64,000 nt of DNA from Paracoccus tibetensis (GTDB taxonomy: Bacteria; Pseudomonadota; Alphaproteobacteria; Rhodobacterales; Rhodobacteraceae), in assembly GCF_900102505.1 (NCBI RefSeq), contig NZ_FMVT01000013.1:1-64000 (forward strand), in the 5' to 3' direction. How positions within the stretch are numbered: position 1 is the stretch's first letter; every line of letters begins with the position of its first letter. The position numbers and the translations under genes are program-made. A model generated the notes under the pieces. That model was not told the origin of the DNA, searched no databases, and saw only the letters and a list, made by a program, of their open reading frames with translations. Below, piece by piece: positions 44,428-52,992 of the stretch.

Positions 44428-45435
44428 ATGTCCAACACAAAGCAGATCCTTTCCATGCTGCGCAGCCGCGCTGAAGGCGACGAGGACCAATTCCTCGCGA
44501 TCGCCCTTCAAATTGCTGCTGCCGAAGCGCGGCAGGGACGGCGCACCAATGCCGAATTGCTGCGCGCTGCGGTCGAAGACGTGCGTCGGGGCGGTGGCGA
44601 CAAACCCTCTGTGCGGGTAGCACTCGCCCAGCCTCGCGGCGATCTCGAGGCTCTTCTAGACCTCCGCGAGCCGACCATTCGTCTGCCTCAAGTCGTGCTC
44701 TCCGACTCCGTTCGCGCGAGACTTGATGGCGTCGTTCTTCAGCAAAGCCGTCGCTCTTGGCTCCGCGAGGGCAACCGTGTGCCCTCCCGTCGCCTGCTCT
44801 TCGCCGGACCTCCAGGATCGGGCAAGACGATGACGGCGGAGGCGCTTGCTGGCGAACTGCGCCTGCCCCTCCTCGTCGTCCGTCTCGAAGCCTTAATAAC
44901 TCGCTTCATGGGCGAAACGTCAGCCAAGCTTCGGCTCGTGTTCGACGAAACGATCCGGCGGCGCGGCGTGTATCTCTTCGACGAGTTCGATGCCGTGGGC
45001 GGCAAGCGCGCCGCGACCAACGATGTCGGCGAGATGCGACGCGTTCTAAATAGCTTTCTGCAGTTCATGGAAGAGCCCGCGTCTACCGACAGCATCATCC
45101 TCGCGGCGACGAACCATCCTGAACTTCTCGATCCCGCGCTGCAGCGCCGGTTCGACGATGTTCTGCTCTTCGAGATGCCGTCGCCCGACGAGATCCGAGA
45201 GGTGATCCGCAACCATCTTCGGCCGATGAAGTATCCGAGAATATCTTGGGACCGGGTCGTGGAGGCCGGGCGCGGGCTAAGCCAGGCGGAACTCGCCCGG
45301 GCCGCCGATGAAGCTGCGAAAGCTGCCCTCCTCTCGGAGCGGGATACGATCCGTACACACGACCTGCTCGAGCAGCTGGCAGCGCGGCATCAGATGCGCG
45401 ACGTCTTCAGGGGCGACCAACAGGCGGCTCGCTGA
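44428..45435 (+). CDS. AAA+ ATPase, IetA-like partner of an S8 protease
   Basis: 335 residues. Walker A GPPGSGKT at 127-134, Walker B VYLFDEFDA at 181-189, sensor AATNHPELLDPALQRRFDD near 226-244 with the arginine finger. This type of single-domain ATPase is normally encoded just before a subtilisin-like protease (IetA/IetS, described on an Agrobacterium Ti plasmid as a stability/toxin-antitoxin pair and later as a phage-defence pair). Here its partner follows after 3 bp but lacks the protease core. The ATPase itself looks complete. Confidence 0.82.
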   Translation: MSNTKQILSMLRSRAEGDEDQFLAIALQIAAAEARQGRRTNAELLRAAVEDVRRGGGDKPSVRVALAQPRGDLEALLDLREPTIRLPQVVLSDSVRARLDGVVLQQSRRSWLREGNRVPSRRLLFAGPPGSGKTMTAEALAGELRLPLLVVRLEALITRFMGETSAKLRLVFDETIRRRGVYLFDEFDAVGGKRAATNDVGEMRRVLNSFLQFMEEPASTDSIILAATNHPELLDPALQRRFDDVLLFEMPSPDEIREVIRNHLRPMKYPRISWDRVVEAGRGLSQAELARAADEAAKAALLSERDTIRTHDLLEQLAARHQMRDVFRGDQQAAR

Positions 45436-45438
45436 TCT

Positions 45439-46806
45439 ATGGCCGACTACGACCGTCCGCACATCGACATCTCGCCTTTTCTGACTACCAGCTCTTACAA
45501 GGCGCATCAGTCTCCCGGAGGTCGGACGTTCACGCGTAACCGTGACCAACACGGTCCTCGCTTGAGCGCCGGCCTGGTCGCCTCTCTCACGGCCGCCGAG
45601 GCACGCCGCCCGGCCCCAGACACCCTTCCGCACGGCGTCCAGCCAGGTGGAGGTGCGTTCGTCACCGTCATTCTCCATCCCAATGCCCGCGAGCTCGACC
45701 TCGAGAAACCAAAGAAGGGCGTTCGCCAAAGCGCTGCAGGCGAAGCCAACGGGCGCCGGACCATGGTCCTGCACATGGCTGATGAGGATGCACAGGCCTA
45801 TCTGCGCGAACGGGTCGAGAGCTATCTAACTGGCGAACTCAACGATCGCGAACGCCCGCCTCTCTATTCGGAGATGGAACCCATCGACGGCTTCTCGCCG
45901 ACGGAGCTTTTAGACCTATGGCGTGAGGACCCCGGGACCCTTCCGACCGATGCCAACGGATCGACATGGTGGGGTCTCTGGTGCTGGGATGACTTCGTCG
46001 ATGACGTGACGGGCGTAGCGCGCGCCCTCGAGATGCATGTCGCACCGGAAGACCGTTGGAGCAGCGCCATCGGAAAGACTGAACGAAGTGCCCTCCGTCG
46101 AAGGTTTGGCTACGGCATGCCCGACCTGTCCCGGGCCCTGGCCTCCGCATCGACTGACCTTGCGCTCGTCTCACAAGCCTACATCCAGCCCTTCGACCGA
46201 CCTGAGATCAGTCGTCGTGATGCGATGAGGCGGGTAGGACCAGTCACCTTCGGATCCGCACATTACTACGACTTGCCATGGCCGACCCGCACCCTCGAGA
46301 CCTTGGAGAACTGTCTGGTCGAATTGAAGGTCACGCTCTCCTACTTCGTGGAGCCATACCCGCTGAAAGGCGCCATGTTGGATCCGGCGCGCTACCGCTC
46401 GTTCGGGCTGCGCTTCGACCTCAAGCGCCCCAGAGAGACCAACGCGGAGTTCCAGCGCCGCCGCAACGCGGAGATGGGAGCTCGGATTCAAGCAGCCGAA
46501 GACGATCCGAATTGGGCGTTCGGCCCGAAGTCGATCGCCGCCGGCTCGATTCACTGCGATACCTGGTCCGGCACCGCAGTCGAACTCGCTTCCCGCGATC
46601 AGCTCGCGATCTATCCGGTAATGGGTTGGTGGCGCGACCGACCGGGCCAAGGGCGCTATCTCGACAAGGCGCGCTACGCGCTTGTCGTTACGCTGACGGC
46701 GCCCGAAGCCGGGATAGACTTGCAGGCCGAAGTCGAGATCGCGGCACGGACCCGGATCGCGGCGCAGGCCCAAATTGCTATAAACATGCCGAGGACGGGT
46801 GAGTAA
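45439..46806 (+). CDS. IetS-like protein lacking the subtilisin (S8) catalytic core
   Basis: 455 residues. Residues 1-206 match the N-terminal part of IetS-type S8 peptidases, and residues 211-455 match their C-terminal part (KTERSALRRRFGYGMPDL, LALVSQAYIQPF, YRSFGLRFDLKRP, SIHCDTWSGTAVELA, YPVMGWWRDRPG). The middle, which should carry the Asp, His and Ser motifs, is missing: EDRW runs directly into SSAIGKTERS at about 46057. The frame is kept open. Family members are, from memory, several hundred residues longer. So this is a protease-dead product of an in-frame deletion, either decaying or repurposed. Confidence 0.75.
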   Translation: MADYDRPHIDISPFLTTSSYKAHQSPGGRTFTRNRDQHGPRLSAGLVASLTAAEARRPAPDTLPHGVQPGGGAFVTVILHPNARELDLEKPKKGVRQSAAGEANGRRTMVLHMADEDAQAYLRERVESYLTGELNDRERPPLYSEMEPIDGFSPTELLDLWREDPGTLPTDANGSTWWGLWCWDDFVDDVTGVARALEMHVAPEDRWSSAIGKTERSALRRRFGYGMPDLSRALASASTDLALVSQAYIQPFDRPEISRRDAMRRVGPVTFGSAHYYDLPWPTRTLETLENCLVELKVTLSYFVEPYPLKGAMLDPARYRSFGLRFDLKRPRETNAEFQRRRNAEMGARIQAAEDDPNWAFGPKSIAAGSIHCDTWSGTAVELASRDQLAIYPVMGWWRDRPGQGRYLDKARYALVVTLTAPEAGIDLQAEVEIAARTRIAAQAQIAINMPRTGE

Positions 46807-47001
46807 CCGCTCTCGCTTGTCAAATTGTGAATTTCGCACCCGCAGCGAACGACCGCTTTCCGCCCTTCGACTGTTCCAAGCCCATGCGTGGTCTGGGACC
46901 TTTGCAGGCGCGCCCATTACCGGAAGGTCCCGCATAAAGGACAGATCATGGCGGCAGGCCACCTGCCACTCTGTGTTACATAAATCAAATTACAGCTCAT
47001 T

Positions 47002-48138
47002 CGGACCTCCCGCGGTGGATTCACAAACGAAGTGCAAATGCCAAAGTAATACAGGTATTTGCAACGAGATTGGCGAATGGCTACCCACTACCAGCACCTG
47101 AGTTTCGATGAGCGTCGAAAGATCGCCAAATGGCTTGAAGGCAAGATGCCGGTGCCAGGAATTGCAGATCGCCTTTCGCGTCCGCCCTCAACAATCTATC
47201 GGGAGCTGAAGCGGAATACGTATCAGGACGCCGAACTCCCGCAGTATAGCGGCTACTACGCGGTGAATGCTCAGGACAAGTATGAGCGCCGCCGTGCGAT
47301 TCACCGAAAGCTGGTCGCCAACCCGAAGTTGAAAGCAGCAGTCGAGGGTGCGCTGAAGGCGGGTTGGTCTCCCGAACAGATCGCCGGCCGGATGCGGCTT
47401 GAGCAGCACGGGATACGCGTCAGCCATGAAACGATCTACCGCTTCGCCTATTCGAAGCTTGGGATTGAGGAAGCTTTCTATCGTCACCTGCCCGAGCATC
47501 GCAGGCGCCGCAGGCCGCGGACGCACCGGCGATATCAGCGTAGTCACATCCAGGACAGCCAAAGCTTGTGCCACCGGCCCTTGACCGTTGCAGAGCGTCA
47601 GCAGTTCGGCCACTGGGAGTGCGATCTGATGATGTTCCGCAAGGAAAACGGCAAGGTGAATGTCACCTCCCTGGTCGAGCGGGTCAGCCGATTTACCGTT
47701 GCCATGCGCAATGAGGATCGCCGCTCCGAGCCAATCATGGAAGCGCTGATCGCAGGGCTCGCCCCCCTGCCCGCCGAGGCACGCCAGTCGATCACCTTCG
47801 ACCGCGGAACCGAATTCTCTGCCTGGCGACGGTTGACGGATGGGATCGGTCTCGTCAGCTGGTTCTGTGATCCGCAGGCCCCGTGGCAAAAAGGAACTGT
47901 TGAGAACACGAATGGCAGGCTGAGAAAGCACCTGCCCCGTTCGACCGAACCAACGGCTCTGACAAATCGATATCTGACGTCGATTTGCCAGAGCCTTAAC
48001 TCCACGCCGCGCAAGTGCCTGGGCTACCGGACGCCCGCGGAGGTCTTCGAAAGCAACCTCATGGCCATCAGCAATAGATTGAAATAAAGAAAAAAACAGA
48101 AGTTTGCGCTTCGGCGTGAGTTCACTCGCGGCGGTCCG
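47002..48138 (+). mobile_element. IS30-family insertion sequence, apparently complete
   Basis: About 1.14 kb. The left end (47002-47038, CGGACCTCCCGCGGTGG then TTCACAAACGAAGTGCAAA) and the reverse of the right end (48138-48103, CGGACCGCCGCGAGTGAA then CTCACGCCGAAGCGCAAA) are imperfect inverted repeats of about 36 bp with small gaps. They bracket one transposase gene. No clear target duplication of 2-3 bp is evident, so the outer boundaries may be off by a few bases. It has landed between the IetS-like gene and the HNH gene. Confidence 0.75.
47077..48087 (+). CDS. IS30-family transposase
   Basis: 336 residues from the ATG at 47077 (start of MATHYQHLSFDERRKIAKWL). An N-terminal HTH (PVPGIADRLSRPPSTIYREL) is followed by the DDE domain: Asp in FGHWECDLM, Asp in ITFDRGTEF, and Glu in KGTVENTNGRLRKHLPR. 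Length and motifs are those of an intact IS30 transposase. Confidence 0.95.
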   Translation: MATHYQHLSFDERRKIAKWLEGKMPVPGIADRLSRPPSTIYRELKRNTYQDAELPQYSGYYAVNAQDKYERRRAIHRKLVANPKLKAAVEGALKAGWSPEQIAGRMRLEQHGIRVSHETIYRFAYSKLGIEEAFYRHLPEHRRRRRPRTHRRYQRSHIQDSQSLCHRPLTVAERQQFGHWECDLMMFRKENGKVNVTSLVERVSRFTVAMRNEDRRSEPIMEALIAGLAPLPAEARQSITFDRGTEFSAWRRLTDGIGLVSWFCDPQAPWQKGTVENTNGRLRKHLPRSTEPTALTNRYLTSICQSLNSTPRKCLGYRTPAEVFESNLMAISNRLK

Positions 48139-48150
48139 GGGGCGGTAAGC

Positions 48151-48510
48151 TTACTTCGGTCGCTGCCTCATCGGGAACATGTCCTCGCCCCCTTGATGCA
48201 GCCGGACATGATGGCGGCGGCACAGCCACCTGACGTTCAGCGGCTCGTCGTAGCGGTCGTGGTGACCATCCACCTTGTCGCTGCCGCACACTTCACAGGC
48301 GCCTTTTTGCAGGACACCCGAGACGAGGGACCGTTGCACGGCCAGGTGGGCGTTGTACTTGAGCAAGTTGGAACGGCGCCAGTTCGTCTGTCGGGTCTCA
48401 CTCTTCAGGGTCGGCTGGCGGGGAACGGCTAGCTTGTCCGTCATCGGCGCTGCGTCCGATCTATCGACGCCCGCCGAGCATCGGCTGACCTGTGCCGTTG
48501 AAACGTGCAT
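48151..48510 (-). CDS. HNH-like zinc-binding protein
   Basis: 119 residues from the ATG at 48510, chosen for the good ribosome binding site (AGGGGA) upstream; a later ATG at 48444 is possible. The C-terminal part has the phage-type HNH/zinc pattern: CEVCGSDKVDGHHDRYDEPL and NVRWLCRRHHVRLHQ. Such small proteins occur in phages and islands and may nick or bind DNA. The N-terminal part is basic and unstructured. It sits beside the IS30 right end. Confidence 0.65.
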   Translation of the reverse strand: MHVSTAQVSRCSAGVDRSDAAPMTDKLAVPRQPTLKSETRQTNWRRSNLLKYNAHLAVQRSLVSGVLQKGACEVCGSDKVDGHHDRYDEPLNVRWLCRRHHVRLHQGGEDMFPMRQRPK

Positions 48511-48859
48511 GCTGGACTTCCCCTCGTAGGCCGACCGTAACACGAAATGCCCCTGCCCTTCAAAATCTAGCCAGCAACTTGCTGTTGCGCGCCGTCATCA
48601 GGGCGGGTTTCCGCGCGTCCCCTGCCTCGAGAATGGCCCTGGCGCGCATTGCGTCGGATAGTGGCGCAACACTTGCATTAGAAACCTGCCGATGAAGCTG
48701 CACGTCCTGACTGCCGCCCTTCTGGCCGCCATCGAGCGCTTCGAGCGGAGCGTGGCTCGCTTCCCGACGTCGATTCATCGACGTTCAGGCCGTTCTGTGC
48801 GACTTGTGGCGCAGCGACGGGTTTCCGCAGCTGGACGCTCTGATCATCGTCGCCCTTGC
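48511..48859. other. intergenic stretch right of the island
   Basis: No supported gene. A plus-strand frame from an ATG at 48692 reads MKLHVLTAALLAAIERFERS but has no recognised domain. The stretch separates the island from the TctA gene that ends at 48860. Confidence 0.4.
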
Positions 48860-50353
48860 TCACTCTAACACTGCTGTCAGTTTACGACTGTACCGGATAG
48901 CTGGAGGTCCGATCACCAGAAGCAACGAGATGAGCAGGAAGCCTCCGGCCACCGGTCGGGAGATGAAGACCGACCAGTCGCCCTGGCTGATCATCAGGCT
49001 GCGGCGGACGTTCTCCTCGAGGATCGGCCCCAGGATCAGACCGAAGGCCAGCGGCGTGGCGGGCAGGTTCAACTTGTGGAACACCCAGCCAAGCAGTCCG
49101 AACGCCGCCATCACGTAGACATCGTTCATGTCATTGCGAATCGCGAAGGCGCCGATCACGCAGAAGACGGCCACGACGATCAGCATCACCCGCGGCGGAA
49201 CGCGCGTGATCAGGACCGCGAAGCGCAGGCTGGCCAGCCCCACCACCAGCGTCGCCACAAGCGCCAGCAGGACCGAGGCATAGATCCACGCGACAAAGGT
49301 CGGATTGGCCGCGAACAGCGTGGGCCCAGGTTGCAGCCCGTGCAGCAGCAGCGCGCCCATCAGGACCGCGGTGATCGTATCCCCCGGCACACCGAGTGCC
49401 ATCAGCGGGATCAGCGAGCCGCCGACGCCGGCGCTGTTGGCGGCCTCGGGCGCGACGAGGCCGTCCGGCTCGCCGCTGCCGAAGCCGGCGCGGTTCGGCG
49501 ACAGGCGCTTTTCCACCGCGTAGGCGATCGACACCGCGACGGCCGAGCCCGCAGCCGGGATCGCCCCGATGAAGGTGCCGATGACCGAGCCGCGCAGCAT
49601 CGGGCTGACGCGGCCGGCAAGATCGCGCAGCGGCACGGTGATGCGCCCGATGCTGGGCCGCATCAGCACCCGGTCGCCGGGCAGCGACAGCGCCCGCAGC
49701 ACCTCGGCCAGACCGAAAAGACCGATGATGACGGGCACCAGCGAGATGCCGGCCTGCAGCGCCGGCTGGCCCATCGTGAAGCGCTGCGCATCCGTCAGCG
49801 GATCGAAGCCGATCATCCCGATCAGGACGCCGATCAGGCCGATGACGGTGGCAACGATGGTCGAGCCATTGGACGAAAAGGACAGCATCACGAGGCCAAA
49901 CAGGGCAACCGCCGCAAACTCGGGCGAGCGGAAGTTCGTGGCCACCCTGGCCAGCAGCGGGGTCAGCGTCACCAGCAGCGCCAGCCCGATCAGGCCCCCG
50001 ATGCTCGAGGCGATCAGCGCGTAGCTGAGCGCCTGCCCCGCCCGGCCGGCGCGCGCCATCGGGTAACCCTCGACCTGGGTGAAGATCGCGGCGGGCGTGC
50101 CCGGCAGCTTCAGCAGGATCGCCGAAATCGAGCCGCCATAGACGCTGGACATGAAGATCGCGATCAGGAACAGGATCGCGGCGCCGGTCTCCATCGCGAA
50201 GGTGACCGGCAGCATCACGGCCAGCGCCATGGTCGAGCTGATGCCCGGGATCGCCCCCAGCACGAGGCCTAGCAGCGCGCCAAGCGCCAGCAGCGCGAGC
50301 ATCGCCGGATCGGTGGCAAAGCCCGAAAGAACGTCGAGGAAGGTGGCGGTCAT
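48860..50353 (-). CDS. TTT transporter large permease (TctA), second system
   Basis: 497 residues from the ATG at 50353 (GAGG nine bases upstream). TctA signatures: LGLVLGAIPGISSTMALAVM near the start, IGTFIGAIPAAGSAVAVSIA near residue 258, and ALGVPGDTITAVLMGALLLH near 320. It is the channel subunit of a cation-coupled carboxylate importer, encoded in the order tctC-tctB-tctA. The promoter upstream of tctC carries a motif shared with the nicotinate genes, so nicotinate or a related pyridine acid is a candidate substrate. Confidence 0.93.
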   Translation of the reverse strand: MTATFLDVLSGFATDPAMLALLALGALLGLVLGAIPGISSTMALAVMLPVTFAMETGAAILFLIAIFMSSVYGGSISAILLKLPGTPAAIFTQVEGYPMARAGRAGQALSYALIASSIGGLIGLALLVTLTPLLARVATNFRSPEFAAVALFGLVMLSFSSNGSTIVATVIGLIGVLIGMIGFDPLTDAQRFTMGQPALQAGISLVPVIIGLFGLAEVLRALSLPGDRVLMRPSIGRITVPLRDLAGRVSPMLRGSVIGTFIGAIPAAGSAVAVSIAYAVEKRLSPNRAGFGSGEPDGLVAPEAANSAGVGGSLIPLMALGVPGDTITAVLMGALLLHGLQPGPTLFAANPTFVAWIYASVLLALVATLVVGLASLRFAVLITRVPPRVMLIVVAVFCVIGAFAIRNDMNDVYVMAAFGLLGWVFHKLNLPATPLAFGLILGPILEENVRRSLMISQGDWSVFISRPVAGGFLLISLLLVIGPPAIRYSRKLTAVLE

Positions 50354-50362
50354 CAAAGTGCC

Positions 50363-50848
50363 TCAGCTGGGAAGCGGCAGGGTGAGCAGCCGGATGAAGA
50401 TGACGTAGACGGCAAGGCCCGTGCCAAGCCCGGCCAGAGCGGACCGCAGCAGCCGGCCAGCGGGCGGCCCGCCCGAAATGACCATCATCCAGCCAAAGGT
50501 GAACAGCGCGACGGCCGGCGCGGTGCCCAGATGCGCCATCAGCACGGGCATGGCCACGACGCTGGCAAGAAACAGCAGCGGCATCAGGCTGCGCGTTTCC
50601 CCTATGGCCGTTGCCGGATCGCGGGGCGCGCGCAAGCCCGCGATCAGCAGGCCGACCCCGGTCGCGCCGACGGCCAGCAGGCACAGCGCCGGCAGCGCGA
50701 ATGGCCCCGGATCGGCGGGCATCACGAAATTGGTGAAGGCGGCGCGGCTGGATTGCAGGGCCGCCCCGCCGACAAGCGCGGTTGCCAGCAGCAGAAGGCC
50801 TCCCGCCAGATGCCGACGGCGCGGCGGCAGAACGCCCTCTTCGGTCAT
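50363..50848 (-). CDS. TTT transporter small membrane subunit (TctB), second system
   Basis: 161 residues with four membrane helices (about 12-30, 45-68, 88-125, 135-155). Start overlaps the TctC stop by 4 bp and the gene ends 9 bp before TctA. Size, topology and position identify it as TctB; sequence similarity within this family is low. Confidence 0.87.
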   Translation of the reverse strand: MTEEGVLPPRRRHLAGGLLLLATALVGGAALQSSRAAFTNFVMPADPGPFALPALCLLAVGATGVGLLIAGLRAPRDPATAIGETRSLMPLLFLASVVAMPVLMAHLGTAPAVALFTFGWMMVISGGPPAGRLLRSALAGLGTGLAVYVIFIRLLTLPLPS

Positions 50849-51825
50849 TGCCGCGCCAGCTCGGCCGAGACCAGACCGGCGCTTTCCAGCAGCGGGTAGA
50901 TCAAATCGACCTGCCGCTGCAGTTCGGACGCGGCCATTTCCGCATCGCCAGGGCGCAGGACCATGCCGTTCCGTTCGGCGGGCTCGGCAAAGGTCGGGCT
51001 TTCCACGGCAGAGACGATGGCTGCCGACAGCGTCTGCGCGATCTGCGGGTCCAGCCCCGTGGGCGCGGCGATCATCACGAAGTCATTGGCGACCAGATCC
51101 ACCCCCTGCTCGCGGAAGGTCGGCACGTCCGGCAGCATGGGATGACGCTCGGGCGACATGACGCCCAGAATGCGCACGGTGCCGCCGCGGTAATGCTCGA
51201 GCACGGGCGGGATCGGCAAGGTGGCCGACGCGATCTCGTTCGTGATGAGGGCGGTCACATTGGGTGCATGCCCCTGATACGGGATCTGCACGATGGGCTG
51301 TTCGATGGCTTGGGACAAGGCGTTGGCGAAGACGAAGCTGTTTCCGCCCTGCGGGTCGTTGCCATTGATCAGCGCGCCTGGATCGGCGCGCACCGCCTCG
51401 ATATAGCCGTCCAGCGTCTCGATCCCGGTCGCGGCCGTCACCTGCAGCGCGCCCGGGTCGTCGCTGATATAGGCCACCGGCTCCAGCGCATCCAGGCGGG
51501 TGGCATTGGGGTTCATGAAGGATTGAGAGATGGCGTGCATCCCGATCAGACCGATGGTATAGCCGTCCGCATCCGACTGCTCCAGATGACGAACCCCGGT
51601 CGAGCCGCCTGCACCGGTGACATTGTCGATCACAACGGGCACGCCGACCTGCTCGGACAGGCTGGCGCCCAGAAGGCGCGCGGCGATGTCATGCCCGCCG
51701 CCCGCGGGCCAGGCCACCACGATATGGATCGGTCGTTCGGGATACTCGGCCAGTGCGGCACTTGGCGCGATGAGCGCCGCCAGCATTCCCGTGGCCGCGA
51801 AGAGAGTGGTCGCGTGTCTGGACAT
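50845..51825 (-). CDS. TTT transporter solute-binding protein (TctC/Bug), second system
   Basis: 326 residues from the ATG at 51825. Signal peptide at 1-27 (ending AALA), then the Bug opening YPERPIHIVVAWPAGGGHDI. The Gly-rich loop and the later VPVVIDNVTGAGGSTGVRHL segment bind the substrate carboxylate. Its promoter region contains TTCGTATGCAAACA at 51911-51924, similar to sequences upstream of nicA and nicE, which points to control by NicR. Confidence 0.92.
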   Translation of the reverse strand: MSRHATTLFAATGMLAALIAPSAALAEYPERPIHIVVAWPAGGGHDIAARLLGASLSEQVGVPVVIDNVTGAGGSTGVRHLEQSDADGYTIGLIGMHAISQSFMNPNATRLDALEPVAYISDDPGALQVTAATGIETLDGYIEAVRADPGALINGNDPQGGNSFVFANALSQAIEQPIVQIPYQGHAPNVTALITNEIASATLPIPPVLEHYRGGTVRILGVMSPERHPMLPDVPTFREQGVDLVANDFVMIAAPTGLDPQIAQTLSAAIVSAVESPTFAEPAERNGMVLRPGDAEMAASELQRQVDLIYPLLESAGLVSAELARQ

Positions 51826-51910
51826 CGCAGTATCTTCCCTGTTGCTGTTCTGGTGATGAGCCTTGCCGGGTTCTATGCCCGATCCTTGGACGAATGCTGG
51901 CATATTCTCG

Positions 51911-51926
51911 TTCGTATGCAAACATA
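51911..51926. promoter_or_regulatory. nic-type motif upstream of the second tctC
   Basis: TTCGTATGCAAACA, 86 bp before the tctC start. It matches ATCGAATGCACACA (61737-61750, before nicA) at 11 of 14 positions and ATCGTATGCGTGCA (62396-62383 minus strand, before nicE) at 9-10 of 14. Confidence 0.5.
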
Positions 51927-51990
51927 TTTTGAAGCGCCGCTTCTTCTTTGCGCAGTCCCCCCGGCCAAGGCCGCGGTTTCAGGCAGCTCG

Positions 51991-52992
51991 TCAAAGATCA
52001 AGGCGGACATCGCCCTTGGGGCGACTGCAGCACAGCAGCACATGGCCCTCGCCCGGGTCCTCGGTCATGTCGGTCAGATACTCGACCTCGCCCGACAGAA
52101 GCCGGCAGCGGCAGTCCCCGCAAAGGCCGGCACGGCAGCCGAACATCGGCGACAGGCCGGCATCCTCGGCCAGCTCCAGCAGGGTCGTTCCCGCCTCGGG
52201 CCAAGCCACCGGCGCTGCAAGGCTGGCGAAGCTGACCGCGCCGGGGCCGGCAGCAGCGGCGGTCGGGCGTAGCATGGCGGCAAAGACCTCTTGCTGGATG
52301 CGGGCGTCGGGCAGGCCGAGCGCCAGCAGATGCGCCCTCATCGCGTCCATGAAGCCGGACGGCCCGCACAGATAGGCCAGCCACCGATCCTGCGGCAGCC
52401 TTGCCCGAAGCGCCTGACGGTCCAGCCGGCCAAGAAGATCGCCCGGAAGCAGGTCGGCGGCGGCCCCTGTCCGGGCAAGGTGAAGGCTGACATCGGGCGC
52501 GCGGGCAAAGCTGCGCCATTCGGCGATCAGGGCGTCGTCGCCGCTGCGCGCGGCATGGATCGCCACGACGGGACGGCCGGGCGACGCGATCAGATCGTGC
52601 AGCATGGCCATGGCGGGCGTGATGCCGATGCCGGCGGTCAGCAGCAGCACGGGATCGTCGCCGTCATCCAGGTGGAACTGGCCGTGCGGGGGTGCGACCA
52701 TGACCCGCGCCCCGACCGCCAGCCCGTGCAGATGCCCCGAGCCGCCCCGCCCGCCGGGCGCGCGCTTGACGGTGAGGCGGTAACGTCCCGTGTCCGCGGG
52801 GCCGGATGAAATCGTATAGGTCGCCACCGGCCGCCCCGGACAGTCCAGAGACAGGCCCAGATGCTGGCCGGCGCGGAACGGCACCCAATCGCCCGGCCGC
52901 TCGGGCGAGAGCCACAGCGAGACGACGCCCTCCGCCTCGGGCACCCGACCCGTGACGCGGAAGGGGCGGAAATCGGGCGCCGCCTCAGTCAT
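51991..52992 (-). CDS. ferredoxin-type reductase of a Rieske oxygenase (VanB/PDR family)
   Basis: 333 residues from the ATG at 52992, overlapping the oxygenase stop by 8 bp. Flavin domain with ATYTISSGPADTGRYRLTVK, NAD domain with LLLTAGIGITPAMAMLHDLI near residue 122, and a C-terminal plant-type 2Fe-2S domain with the cysteines of CRAGLCGDCRC and the final Cys in VLLCCSR. It moves electrons from NAD(P)H through flavin and its 2Fe-2S centre to the oxygenase encoded just upstream. Confidence 0.92.
   Translation of the reverse strand: MTEAAPDFRPFRVTGRVPEAEGVVSLWLSPERPGDWVPFRAGQHLGLSLDCPGRPVATYTISSGPADTGRYRLTVKRAPGGRGGSGHLHGLAVGARVMVAPPHGQFHLDDGDDPVLLLTAGIGITPAMAMLHDLIASPGRPVVAIHAARSGDDALIAEWRSFARAPDVSLHLARTGAAADLLPGDLLGRLDRQALRARLPQDRWLAYLCGPSGFMDAMRAHLLALGLPDARIQQEVFAAMLRPTAAAAGPGAVSFASLAAPVAWPEAGTTLLELAEDAGLSPMFGCRAGLCGDCRCRLLSGEVEYLTDMTEDPGEGHVLLCCSRPKGDVRLDL

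Noticed and set aside
44428..46806. AAA+ ATPase plus unrelated hypothetical gene
   Set aside because: The C-terminal half of the second protein matches the pattern of IetS-type S8 peptidases too well to be unrelated; only the catalytic core is missing.
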